From: CAYPFY01 sp964410105
GTDB lineage: Bacteria; Bacteroidota; Ignavibacteria; UBA10030; SZUA-254
DNA length: 64,000 nt
Assembly (NCBI GenBank): GCA_964410105.1
Contig: CAYPFY010000001.1
Span: forward strand, 124,001 to 188,000
Reading direction: 5' to 3'
Position 1 is the stretch's first letter. Every line of letters starts with the position of its first letter. The notes under the pieces were generated by a model. That model was not told the origin of the DNA. It ran no database searches and saw nothing but the letters and a program-made list of their open reading frames with translations. Positions 17,701 through 24,704 of the stretch are shown here, in pieces. The position numbers and the translations under genes were made by a program.

Positions 17701-18031
17701 GGAAGAAACCCTTTCGACCGGTCCGGGATTCTGGCTGAAATTCGACTCGACGCAACTGGTGAGCGTCTCAGGAACTGCCATGCTCCATGATTCTGTCGTG
17801 CTCCGGAAAGGGTGGAACCTGGTGGGGGCTGGTTCCGATCCGACACAGGCCGATTCGATCTCAACCTCCCCGGCGGGGATACTTGAGTCACACTTCTACG
17901 GATATGACGGCAGATATTATATAGCCCCGATTCTGATGCCCTTTAAGGGATATTGGGTCAAGGCGTCTCGAGAAGGGGCCCTTTTTCTCCGGGGGCGGGC
18001 GAGCGCCTCCAAGCCGGAACTAAGAAGATAG
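14717..18031 (+). CDS. Giant secreted protein with fibronectin III-like repeats
   Basis: The 1104-residue product has a signal peptide (about 1-20), then a GATase/DUF4350-like flavodoxin-type domain (about 22-290) with YNLFIVCEPQDPFSSAEKLAIKSFVQNGG. Seven or eight repeats of about 95 residues follow, each with the fibronectin III-like signature YYWRVRAKNGAGWG and ending FTTW-x-VP. The last 140 residues have two GWNL motifs and FWLKF/YWVKAS phrases, and match the domain at residues 900-1035 of the 6516-9992 protein. Unlike that protein it ends without an FNPST-type sorting domain. The ATG at 14717 is chosen over a TTG at 14690 because it directly starts the signal peptide; neither has a good ribosome site. 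Confidence 0.85.
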   Translation: MQRLIILLFFLAVLADESGGQTLKALFDNTKNETAGNSDWIIDDTQPIPSPAQSGITQSTAENYWLGAISAWGVDLVKRGFVVHTLTSSYGITYGNSSNPYDLSNYNLFIVCEPQDPFSSAEKLAIKSFVQNGGGLCMVADHNGSDRNSNGWDSPQVWNDLRTDSLFGIHFQSTSETNNNITEVSSNLETGPDSIITGPAGTVTALSYHNGTTMRLLTSVNANAQAHVWMTSATHGAAQVMAATSRYGAGKVAGVGDSSPADDGSAQPGNSSIYDGWTESGSTDNILFLNLCLWLATPGGPPSQVQPVSPSDGSTAIITPVIFKWRQDAASAYQLDVSTSSAFGTLFFSDSALTDTLKGVGAALNTTYYWRVRAKNGAGWGVYSSTRSFTTWDVPPQTQLRSPADSSTDIQTSATLTWSKTPTATNFQLDVSTVNTFATLAFRDTTLTDTIGTVALSLNTSYYWRVRAKNGAGWGQFSPVRLFTTWNVPPAVQPVYPDDGATDLPPSLTIIWRALSVSLYQLDVSVSNSFSSYVLHDSTITDTSKGVSLPSGSTYYWRVRGKNPAGWGPFGSTRSFSTWPVPGQPQLLSPAEGAQNVSTPTSLVWSSDAAATNYELDVSDASSFSTLSYADTSLVDTSHEIQLSLGLTAYWRVRGKNAHGWGPYSNPRHFTTWDVPPQVLLIAPSDSMLTPTPTSFRWHAAAQATKYRLDIALSPGFSSLLVSDSSLTDTVTVESLSLGSAYYWRVTAWNGAGWGVSSDVRYFRTWNVPTQLILSQPQDSAVNPGTCSWIAQANSTSYELEISDTANFVRLISDSTLTDTTLILPALPSERYYWRGRARNGAGWGNYSTVRTFVIAQPPLPPVLASPPNGSSGLSSPTTFLWHGVASFFEVQLSEDPSFGSSFGDSSITDTSKSLSGLDSTVTYYWRVRGKNAYGWGAYSAPWRFIIRLSVTETTTVSKGWNLLSVPGEGLPKTRTGLFPAARSRAFTFAGFYVPEETLSTGPGFWLKFDSTQLVSVSGTAMLHDSVVLRKGWNLVGAGSDPTQADSISTSPAGILESHFYGYDGRYYIAPILMPFKGYWVKASREGALFLRGRASASKPELRR

Positions 18032-18092
18032 GACCTGGGTTATTACCCAAGATGCCAGATAGCCCGAAATTCGAGGGTTGTGCTCGGACGGC

Positions 18093-18122
18093 TTGATTTT
18101 CTGATAAAACATTTTGTACATT
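18093..18122 (+). promoter_or_regulatory. Possible promoter of the Cys-rich protein gene
   Basis: TTGATT (18093-18098) and TACATT (18117-18122) are 18 bases apart in an A/T-rich gap. The implied transcript starts near 18129, before the CTGGAGGG ribosome site of the ATG at 18151. Confidence 0.4.
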
Positions 18123-18150
18123 GGAAAAGCTAAAACATCTGGAGGGTTCG

Positions 18151-18423
18151 ATGAAAGGTCTCTTGGTTCTTGTAGGATTAATGATTTCAGCATCGCTGAG
18201 TTTTGCTCATGGCGATGGGAAGAGCTCCTGCTGTAAGAACGGTGCGAAGGATGCGAAGTATACGGAAAACTGCACCGCCGCCGACAAGGCGCATTGCGAC
18301 ATGACGAAGACCGGCGCGAAGCAGGCGAAGATGATGGATTGTTGCAAAGACAAGTCGAAGGCTTCGCAGGCGAAGAACACGAAGTCGAAAGAGAAGACTG
18401 TTGACGCAAAGGGAACGTTCTAA
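18151..18423 (+). CDS. Small secreted cysteine-rich protein
   Basis: The 90-residue protein has a signal peptide (about 1-20, ending SFA) and a mature part with HGDGKSSCCKNG, a single Cys in the TENCT segment, HCDMTK and MMDCCKDK, followed by a Lys/Ala-rich tail. The two CC pairs, single Cys residues and His/Met suggest binding of a soft metal such as copper or zinc in the periplasm; no named family is recognised. The ATG at 18151 follows CTGGAGGG closely, so the TTG at 18121 is discarded. It is the first of three small metal-protein genes and is followed by a terminator-like hairpin. Confidence 0.7.
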   Translation: MKGLLVLVGLMISASLSFAHGDGKSSCCKNGAKDAKYTENCTAADKAHCDMTKTGAKQAKMMDCCKDKSKASQAKNTKSKEKTVDAKGTF

Positions 18424-18431
18424 TGCCTAAT

Positions 18432-18457
18432 CCGCCCCGGTCACGGGGCGGTTCTTT
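18432..18457 (+). terminator. Terminator-like hairpin between Cys-rich gene and DUF2318 gene
   Basis: A perfect 7-bp stem, CCGCCCC (18432-18438) and GGGGCGG (18445-18451) around a 6-base loop, is followed by TTCTTT. It begins 9 bases after the Cys-rich gene stop and ends only 5 bases before the next ATG at 18463, so it would also hide any ribosome site there. Confidence 0.7.
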
Positions 18458-18462
18458 GCCGT

Positions 18463-19110
18463 ATGAGTAAGCGCTGCGGACGTTGCGGAGCCGAGTTGCG
18501 GGGCAAATTCTGTACGTCGTGCGGGCGCGCGTTTGACGAGATGGTTCCCCCCTCCGAGGGGACCCGTTCCAAGGCGATGTCGAAGCGGGCGAGGATGATC
18601 TACGGGACCGCCGCCCTGCTCCTTGCGATCGTATTCTTGGTCATATTCACTGCCCACCTGCCGGGAGGACCAAACCCAACAATCGCCGGACAACCGGAGG
18701 TTGCCATGGCTTCCTCCTTTGCCGACGTCGCGTTGACCCCGGCCCCGATCCCCGTTCGAATCAGCGGGGGAATGATTACATTTCCCCTCTCTTTGTTGCT
18801 CGAGAAAAAATTCGTTCAGTTCGATTATGCTTCCGAGGGGACGTCGGTCCCGCTGCTGGCCTACATTTCCCCCGAGGGGAAGCTTGTCACCTCCGTCCGG
18901 ATCTGCGAGCCGTGCAATTCCCGGACATTCCGGATCGAGGGAACCGAGCTTGCGTGCGGCAACTGTGAGACGCGCTGGAAGCTGAACAATCTGGAGGGAT
19001 TGCAGGGTTCCTGCCAGAAGTATCCGCCGGAACCGATCCCAAGCAGGCTTAACGGGAACGTGGTCGAGATCGATGAACATTTTGTGAAAAACTGGAAGAT
19101 GAGAATTTAA
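18463..19110 (+). CDS. Zinc-ribbon plus DUF2318 membrane protein
   Basis: The 215-residue product starts with a zinc ribbon (Cys5, Cys8, Cys17, Cys20), has one membrane helix at about residues 44-64, and ends with a DUF2318 domain outside the membrane. In that domain Cys148-x2-Cys151, Cys165-x2-Cys168 and Cys184 could hold a metal or an iron-sulfur centre. DUF2318 proteins are often found with iron or copper uptake systems, but their reaction is unknown. The N-terminal ribbon starts right at the ATG, so this start is sound, yet no Shine-Dalgarno precedes it and a hairpin abuts it. It is followed after 12 bases by an HMA lipoprotein. Confidence 0.8.
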   Translation: MSKRCGRCGAELRGKFCTSCGRAFDEMVPPSEGTRSKAMSKRARMIYGTAALLLAIVFLVIFTAHLPGGPNPTIAGQPEVAMASSFADVALTPAPIPVRISGGMITFPLSLLLEKKFVQFDYASEGTSVPLLAYISPEGKLVTSVRICEPCNSRTFRIEGTELACGNCETRWKLNNLEGLQGSCQKYPPEPIPSRLNGNVVEIDEHFVKNWKMRI

Positions 19111-19122
19111 AAGGAGTTTCCC

Positions 19123-19452
19123 ATGAAATTCATGATTGTATGCATGGCGCTGATCCTGGCCTCGGGTTGCGAGTCGAAGCACGACCTTGCGACGACCGTC
19201 ATCAAGGCTAATTCAATGGTCTGCGGATCGTGCGCGAAAAACGTACAGAAGGCGGTCGCACGCGTCGAAGGCGTAAAGGAGGTGAACGTCGACATCAAGA
19301 CGAAGACGGTCCAGGTGAGCTTTCTGCCGGCGAAGACGGACGTGGGGATGATCGAGTCAGCGATCACAGGGGCCGGATATGACGCGAATGAGAGGAAACG
19401 GGACAAGGAGGCTTACGAAAAACTCGACGCGTGCTGTAAGATTGACGGCTAG
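19123..19452 (+). CDS. Heavy-metal-associated (HMA) domain lipoprotein
   Basis: This 109-residue protein has a short signal with a lipobox (LASG-Cys16), so it is probably anchored in a membrane facing the periplasm. An HMA ferredoxin-like fold follows, with the metal motif MVCGSC (Cys34, Cys37), the GVKEVNVDIKTKTVQV core and the AGYDA end. A CC pair near residue 104 adds two more thiols. Free-standing HMA proteins carry Cu(I), Hg(II) or Zn(II). AAGGAG at 19111-19116 supports the start. It ends 3 bases from the stop of the convergent SUI1 gene. Confidence 0.88.
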   Translation: MKFMIVCMALILASGCESKHDLATTVIKANSMVCGSCAKNVQKAVARVEGVKEVNVDIKTKTVQVSFLPAKTDVGMIESAITGAGYDANERKRDKEAYEKLDACCKIDG

Positions 19453-19455
19453 TTT

Positions 19456-19668
19456 CTAAAAACCCATTTCACGGAGCTTCTGCCTCACCCTCTCGCGCTG
19501 GTCTCCCTGGATTTCGATAGTCCGGCCGCGCACGGTTCCCCCCGCGCCGCAGTGGCGCTTCAGCTCCCGGGCGATTTCAGCGAGCGTCTCGGGATCGGCC
19601 TCGAAGCCGTCAATCGTCGTGACGACCTTCCCCTTGCGCCCCTGAGTTACCAGATTCACTGTCAGCAT
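19456..19668 (-). CDS. SUI1/YciH family translation initiation factor-like protein
   Basis: From the ATG at 19668 the product is 70 residues and covers the SUI1 core: TQGRKGKVVTTIDGF, the ELKRHCGAGGTVRG loop and the IEIQGDQRERVRQKL end. Bacterial YciH-type proteins resemble eukaryotic eIF1 and affect start-codon fidelity, although their role is poorly known. Known bacterial members have about 30 more N-terminal residues; an in-frame TTG at 19755 would give 99 residues. The gene overlaps the 3' end of ccmF by 59 bases or more in another frame on the same strand. Confidence 0.75.
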   Translation of the reverse strand: MLTVNLVTQGRKGKVVTTIDGFEADPETLAEIARELKRHCGAGGTVRGRTIEIQGDQRERVRQKLREMGF

Positions 19669-21982
19669 CGCTGGCCCTCGATCCGGCTTCCCGCACTCTT
19701 CGTATGATGGTGATGGCGAATCCGACCACGAGCGTGATGGTTCCCATCCAGACAAGATTGATGAAGGGTTTTATGCTCGCTTCCACCACAAGCGTTTCCG
19801 CCTTTCGGAGAGACTGATCGGAGACGCTGATTTCCACCTTTGACCTGGAAGGGTCTTCCCTGTTAGGCTGAAGACGGGTGATAGTAAACCGGATGTTCTT
19901 TTCCGGCAGTTCTGCCGGAACGTAAGCGGGGCCCGACGCAGTCCGTTTGAACAGGGGTTTGACAATCTGCTTGTGACCGTCAGCTTCCACTTCAAGGATT
20001 ACGCCGATCGTGACATCGGCTCCGCCGGTCACCATCTTCCCCTTCTCTTCATCGCTGAAATCGAAGTCGATGAACTTTACGCTCATCCCGTTTATCTGCT
20101 TCGTCTCCCCCTTCCCAAATGAGTAAGCATCGGCATTTTCCGCGGTTTCGAGCGAAACAGGAGAGATGTAGAAATCCTTCGTGTACATGTTGAGGATATC
20201 AGGATGCCTCATCATGCTGTTGGTCTGGGTGCTGTACCTCATGACGGGCATGACCGTGTACGACTCATCCCCATGCCGGACTTCAACATTAAAACCGTAC
20301 CGTTCTTCATCGAGAGCATGGTTTCCGGTATAGGTGAGCGTATAGCCGCCCAGAATCTCTTTGGATCGCCCCTCCTCAAGGGAAACCGTCTGCTTGTCGT
20401 CGTAACGGGCGCTGGACACAAACCCGAGAAAGAGGAAGGCCAGGCCGATGTGCGCTATGGCGCCTCCGGCGTATCGCGGGTTTCCGATGAAAACCCTGTA
20501 CCCCACGATCAGATTCACGAAAAGTGTGAATGCCGAGGCAAACGAAAAGAGCAGGACGGGAGCATCGCGTATGCCGAGTGCGATCAGGCCGGCCGTGAAA
20601 AGGAGCGATGCAAAGAGAGGAATAGCCAGGCTCTTGCGAATATCGGCTTTTCCCGACCTTTTCCACCAGAGCAATTGGCCGATACCGCTCAGCATGGCAA
20701 CTGCGATTCCTATGGGGAGCGTGGTTTTCACATAATACGCGGAATCAACCGCCGCCGGCCTTCCCTTCAGGAGATTAGTGATGATCGGAGAAGAAGTTCC
20801 GATCGTGATGAAAAGTGCGGCAAAACAGATGGCGAAGGCACCAAGAAACAGCGCGAACTCCCTTGAGTAAACGCTGTGCTCAACGGGGATTCTAGGCATT
20901 TCCCTCCAGCGTGAGATTAGCATGCCAAAACCCAGGCTTCCAAAGATAACTATGACCCCAAGGAGAAGCCAGTAGGCCCACATCCCCGGATCAACGAAGG
21001 AGTGAACTGACGTCTCCCCCAAGACTCCGCTGCGGGTGAGAAACGTGCTATAAAGAACCATGATGAAGCAGAGTATGCTGAGGGAAATGTTCGTCCGCAC
21101 GAACGTCCCTGAACGCCTCTGGGCCATCATGGTGTGGACCGAGGCGATGCAGACGAGCCAGGGGATCAGCGAAGAATTTTCCACCGGATCCCATCCCCAA
21201 TATCCCCCCCATCCGAGCGTCTCATAGGCCCAGTATCCCCCCAAGATGATCCCGGTCCCGAGCACTGCTGCTCCGAACACGGTCCAGGGTTTTGCGACCG
21301 CAACCCACTTCTGGTAATCTTTCCTGATGAGGGCGGCCACGGCGAAACTGAAGGGGACTGCCATCGAGGAGAAGCCTGTAAACAGGATTTGCGGATGTAT
21401 GACCATCCAGTAGTTCTGCAGAAGCGGGTTGAGACCCTTGCCCTCGACGGGGTATTGCGCCCAGATATTCTTGGCTTGATCCAGCCAGACATAATTCGTT
21501 GTCCCTGCTGGAATTAGCCCGGTGTGTATGAGGTCATTTGGAAACGATTCCCAGATGAGGGTGAAAGGATTCTTCACGATCAGCATCAGGAGAAGGAACG
21601 TCAGGATCAGGGACCACACGAACATCACCTCCGCCTCGCACTCCTTGCGGGAGGTATAGTGAATGAGGATGACGCCGATGATAGACGTATACAGGGTCCA
21701 GAGGGAAAAGCTTCCCTCCTGCCCCGCATAGAATGTTGAGACAAGGAGAGGAGTCGGGAGCGTCGTTGAGCTGTAATTCCAGACGTAGGTATACTGAAAC
21801 TGATGGGTGACGATGAGATACAGCAGGCACGCGCAGAATCCGAGGATGAGAGAGACGGTGAGGTGATACGCGGAGCGGGCAAGTGTCACGTACGCCGCCG
21901 ATCTGCGGAAGGAGACATAATACGATGCTCCCGAGACGAGGATCGACAGAAACGCGACTTTAACGAGTATGCCGCCGATCAT
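19610..21982 (-). CDS. ccmF: Cytochrome c haem lyase subunit CcmF
   Basis: A 790-residue polytopic inner-membrane protein. The WWD haem-handling signature reads WGGYWGWDPVENSSLIPWL, and conserved His residues occur in WMVIHPQILFTGF and in the TSVHSFVDPG loop. A periplasmic domain near residues 560-740 holds KFIDFDF and RFTITRLQPN. It is longer than the usual 640-660 residues. CcmF takes haem from holo-CcmE and attaches it to apocytochrome c CxxCH motifs. It is the last gene of the minus-strand ccmA-B-C-D-E-F run and begins 30 bases after ccmE. Confidence 0.95.
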   Translation of the reverse strand: MIGGILVKVAFLSILVSGASYYVSFRRSAAYVTLARSAYHLTVSLILGFCACLLYLIVTHQFQYTYVWNYSSTTLPTPLLVSTFYAGQEGSFSLWTLYTSIIGVILIHYTSRKECEAEVMFVWSLILTFLLLMLIVKNPFTLIWESFPNDLIHTGLIPAGTTNYVWLDQAKNIWAQYPVEGKGLNPLLQNYWMVIHPQILFTGFSSMAVPFSFAVAALIRKDYQKWVAVAKPWTVFGAAVLGTGIILGGYWAYETLGWGGYWGWDPVENSSLIPWLVCIASVHTMMAQRRSGTFVRTNISLSILCFIMVLYSTFLTRSGVLGETSVHSFVDPGMWAYWLLLGVIVIFGSLGFGMLISRWREMPRIPVEHSVYSREFALFLGAFAICFAALFITIGTSSPIITNLLKGRPAAVDSAYYVKTTLPIGIAVAMLSGIGQLLWWKRSGKADIRKSLAIPLFASLLFTAGLIALGIRDAPVLLFSFASAFTLFVNLIVGYRVFIGNPRYAGGAIAHIGLAFLFLGFVSSARYDDKQTVSLEEGRSKEILGGYTLTYTGNHALDEERYGFNVEVRHGDESYTVMPVMRYSTQTNSMMRHPDILNMYTKDFYISPVSLETAENADAYSFGKGETKQINGMSVKFIDFDFSDEEKGKMVTGGADVTIGVILEVEADGHKQIVKPLFKRTASGPAYVPAELPEKNIRFTITRLQPNREDPSRSKVEISVSDQSLRKAETLVVEASIKPFINLVWMGTITLVVGFAITIIRRVREAGSRASDADSESGNSGAQGEGRHDD

Positions 21983-22012
21983 GGTCGGTTTTCATAAGAA
22001 TCGACAGGTAAC

Positions 22013-22402
22013 TCAGAGCGACTTCTTGACCGATTCGGCGTCGGCCTCATATTTCGAGGGGCATTTTGTCAAAATCTCGCTCGCGTGAAAACAGCCGTCC
22101 TGATAGCGTCCCTTGACGACGACGGCGTTGGCAATCTCGAAATTGTTTGGCTTTGCGCCATCGAAGAGCACCTTCTCTTCCCTGCCGTTATCGTCCTTCA
22201 TGTAGAACTGAAACTGGCTTTTCGAGGCATCGTACAACGATACCTTGTCCTTGAGCCACTCCCCCTTCACCTGGACCTTTTTGTGCGAGCTCTCCGCTGT
22301 CCGAAAGTCGGTGTACTCGACATTGGTTTCGACAAATGAGATAGCGCCGAAGATGATGGCGGCGACGATGACGATCCCGGCAATGATGATTTTTGCTTTC
22401 AC
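22013..22402 (-). CDS. ccmE: Haem chaperone CcmE, Cys-type
   Basis: The 129-residue protein has an N-terminal membrane anchor (about 5-24) and a periplasmic OB-fold with VQVKGEW, FYMKDD and AVVVKGRYQDGCFHASEILTK. Where E. coli CcmE binds haem covalently through His in an HxxxY motif, this protein has Cys114-PSK-Tyr118 (CxxxY). This matches the Cys variant known from Desulfovibrio and archaea, usually in systems lacking CcmH. The start is GTG at 22402, 4 bases after the ccmD stop, preceded by AAAGGTG. Confidence 0.92.
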   Translation of the reverse strand: MKAKIIIAGIVIVAAIIFGAISFVETNVEYTDFRTAESSHKKVQVKGEWLKDKVSLYDASKSQFQFYMKDDNGREEKVLFDGAKPNNFEIANAVVVKGRYQDGCFHASEILTKCPSKYEADAESVKKSL

Positions 22403-22406
22403 AGCA

Positions 22407-22541
22407 TCACCTTTTGAGCAGCTGTTCGAGATGCGTCACTTTGCGATCGAGCTGCAGCAGGTAGGAAAAAATGCCCGCCCAGCAGATGAGGGCGATCACC
22501 AGCACGAGGTAGAGGGCGTTCTGCGAGAGGAATTCGTACAT
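22407..22541 (-). CDS. ccmD: CcmD-like small membrane protein
   Basis: A 44-residue reading frame, starting MYEFLSQNALYLV, begins at the ATG directly after the ccmC stop codon. It has one membrane helix (about residues 9-29) and a basic, amphipathic tail (LDRKVTHLEQLLKR), the form of CcmD. CcmD helps release holo-CcmE from the CcmABC complex. Its place between ccmC and ccmE is the expected one. Confidence 0.85.
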   Translation of the reverse strand: MYEFLSQNALYLVLVIALICWAGIFSYLLQLDRKVTHLEQLLKR

Positions 22542-23228
22542 CTACGACCCTTCCGAATCCTGAAGCTCCAGCCATCCCATCCGGCTTCTCAGGTTCCAGA
22601 TCCAGAAAAAAAGCGCCGTGAATCCGGCGAGCGACGCAAGGAAGACGGTGAGCATGGTCCCGTTCATGTCAATTTTGCCGCGGCTGTTGACGATGGGGTC
22701 GGGGTGGAGGCTGGCAACGATCCGCGGCATGACGAAGATGAAGAACGGGACGGTGACGCCGGCGATGATCGAATAGACGGCGGAGAGAGAGGCCCGGGTC
22801 TCCTCCGAATCAATGGCGGAGCGGAGCGCGAAGTAGGCGCCATAGATGAGCAAAAGGACGAAAATGGATGTCTCCCGCGGGTCCCAGTTCCAGAAGGATC
22901 CCCAGTTGAACTTTGCCCAGAGAGAGCCGGTCACTGTGGCAAGGACGCAGAAGGTGAGCCCCAGCCCTGCCGAGGCCGACGACCGCACATCGTCACGGAG
23001 ATTCTTACGGGCGAGATACCGTATTCCGTACCCCATCGAGAGAAAAAAGGCGAGGACGGCGGTCCAGGACATGGGAACATGGAAGAAGAGTATGCGCGCC
23101 TTATCCTCAAGCCCGGGAACCACGGGGAATTCATACCACCGGGTCGGCTGTGGGACGATCGGGAACGCGAACGCGACCACCACCACAATTGAGAGCCACA
23201 GGCCGAGCAGGATTTTTAGAGCTTTCAT
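22542..23228 (-). CDS. ccmC: Haem exporter/handling protein CcmC
   Basis: A 228-residue, six-helix membrane protein of the haem-handling family. The WWD motif is WAKFNWGSFWNWDPRETS, flanked by conserved His residues in ILFFHVPMSW and SLHPDP. CcmC loads haem onto CcmE with help from CcmD and the CcmAB ATPase. The gene lies 35 bases after ccmB and touches ccmD. Confidence 0.94.
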   Translation of the reverse strand: MKALKILLGLWLSIVVVVAFAFPIVPQPTRWYEFPVVPGLEDKARILFFHVPMSWTAVLAFFLSMGYGIRYLARKNLRDDVRSSASAGLGLTFCVLATVTGSLWAKFNWGSFWNWDPRETSIFVLLLIYGAYFALRSAIDSEETRASLSAVYSIIAGVTVPFFIFVMPRIVASLHPDPIVNSRGKIDMNGTMLTVFLASLAGFTALFFWIWNLRSRMGWLELQDSEGS

Positions 23229-23263
23229 TGTCTTGGGAAAGATACGAAATTTTCGGCGAAATT

Positions 23264-23941
23264 CTAATCCTTCCAGATGAATTCGAAGACGATCACGGCG
23301 ATGGCGGTGACGACGACGAGATAGGAGACGAGGACCTGAAACTCCTGAATGGCGTCTGAAAATGGCGCCCCGTCAGACGCCATCTTCGTCGCGTTGATCA
23401 CGGTCAAAAGGAGCGGCAGAAGGATCGGAAATGACAGGACCGGATAAAGGGTCCCCCGGGTGTTCGCTTTTGCGATGATGGCCGCAATGATCGTGGAGGC
23501 GCTCGCCAGGCCCATTGTCCCGAGAACGATAGTCGTGATGAATATCGAGTAGCTTGCAATCGTGAAGTTTGAAATGAAGAGGATGTACAGCACGGTCGTG
23601 AATGCATTGAGGACCGCAAGAAGCGCAAGATTGAAACAGAGTTTGCCGAAATAAACCGCGAGGGGCCGTGCCGTAAGCTGGAGGGTCAGGACAGTGCCCT
23701 TCTCCTCCTCGCTTACAAACGTGCGGGAAAGGCCCGACATGGCGGAGAAAAAGACGATGATCCAGAAAACTCCGGAAAGAACCTCCGGGCTCACGTTCTC
23801 GTTCCCAATGGCGAACAGGATGACAGAAAGGGTCGTGATGACGAACATGATCAGGGCATTGAGAGCGTACCGGGTGCGGAGCTCGGAGCGGAGATCCTTC
23901 CGGAAGACCGTCACTGCCGGCATGGCGGGGAAAGCTCTCAC
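23264..23941 (-). CDS. ccmB: Haem ABC-type permease CcmB
   Basis: The 225-residue protein has six membrane segments and the CcmB features FRKDLRSELRTRYALNALIMF near the start and FVSEEEKGTVLTLQL after the second helix. With CcmA it forms the ATP-driven complex that frees holo-CcmE from CcmC. Its start overlaps the ccmA stop by 4 bases. Confidence 0.93.
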   Translation of the reverse strand: MRAFPAMPAVTVFRKDLRSELRTRYALNALIMFVITTLSVILFAIGNENVSPEVLSGVFWIIVFFSAMSGLSRTFVSEEEKGTVLTLQLTARPLAVYFGKLCFNLALLAVLNAFTTVLYILFISNFTIASYSIFITTIVLGTMGLASASTIIAAIIAKANTRGTLYPVLSFPILLPLLLTVINATKMASDGAPFSDAIQEFQVLVSYLVVVTAIAVIVFEFIWKD

Positions 23942-24627
23942 ATTTTCACCGCAGGGCGGTTGTCCAGATCGATGAGGTCCTCGCAGCGTGTGAGATCCTC
24001 CGCGTCATTCGAAGCCACGACGAGGATTCCACGGGAGACTTGCTCTGCCATGAGCTCATGGACGGTCCCGGTCCCTTCCCTGTCCAGATTCGATGTAGGT
24101 TCATCGAGGAGAAGGAGCGGGGGCGTATGGATGAGAGCGAAGGCATATTTCAGGCGCTGTTTCATCCCGGAGGAGTACGATCGGACGAGCTCGTTTCTCA
24201 CCCCGTAGAGGTTTACACGCTCGAGGAGCCTTGAGAGAGCGTCATCGGCCACCGTCAGCTTTCTCACTCTCCTGGCGAAATCGAGATTCTCCCACCCGCT
24301 GAGTTCATCGTACAGCTGAAGATAGGGAGAGACGAACCCCAGATGGGCGAAGCGGTCGGCTACGGGGGCCCCGTCAAGCCTGAGAGCCACTTCCCCCCGT
24401 GACGGAGAGAGCACTCCGGCGAGTATTTTTAGCAGGGTCGACTTTCCGGAGCCGTTCCTCCCTGTGACACCGAGAGATTCTCCGCGGGTCAGTCTGAATT
24501 CGATATCCTGAAATATCCGTCGCCTCTTGAAACTCTTGGCCAGGCCCGAGGCCTCGAATTGCACGGATGTGCCCGGCGGATCAGCGGCCGCGGACATCTC
24601 TGGCAACCTGAATGAACCCGCGCTCAC
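23938..24627 (-). CDS. ccmA: Cytochrome c maturation ATPase CcmA
   Basis: A 229-residue ABC ATPase with Walker A GRNGSGKSTLL, signature YSSGMKQRLKYA and Walker B LLLLDEPTSNLD. It lacks the long C-terminal extension of exporter ATPases. ATP hydrolysis by CcmA drives release of haem-loaded CcmE. It heads the ccm run. The longest frame starts with GTG at 24627; an in-frame ATG at 24597 would drop ten residues ahead of the conserved domain and is also possible. Confidence 0.88.
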   Translation of the reverse strand: MSAGSFRLPEMSAAADPPGTSVQFEASGLAKSFKRRRIFQDIEFRLTRGESLGVTGRNGSGKSTLLKILAGVLSPSRGEVALRLDGAPVADRFAHLGFVSPYLQLYDELSGWENLDFARRVRKLTVADDALSRLLERVNLYGVRNELVRSYSSGMKQRLKYAFALIHTPPLLLLDEPTSNLDREGTGTVHELMAEQVSRGILVVASNDAEDLTRCEDLIDLDNRPAVKM

Positions 24628-24704
24628 AAGGAACGCTCAGGGGCTCTACGGGCTGTCTGGGCCTGCGGGGGGTAATCCCGGATCGTTGTGCCCGGAGATC
24701 CATC

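Noticed and set aside
22245..23192. A 315-codon plus-strand frame across ccmD and ccmC
   Set aside because: It is antisense to ccmC and ccmD, whose conserved motifs are clear; the frame is charged and low in complexity.
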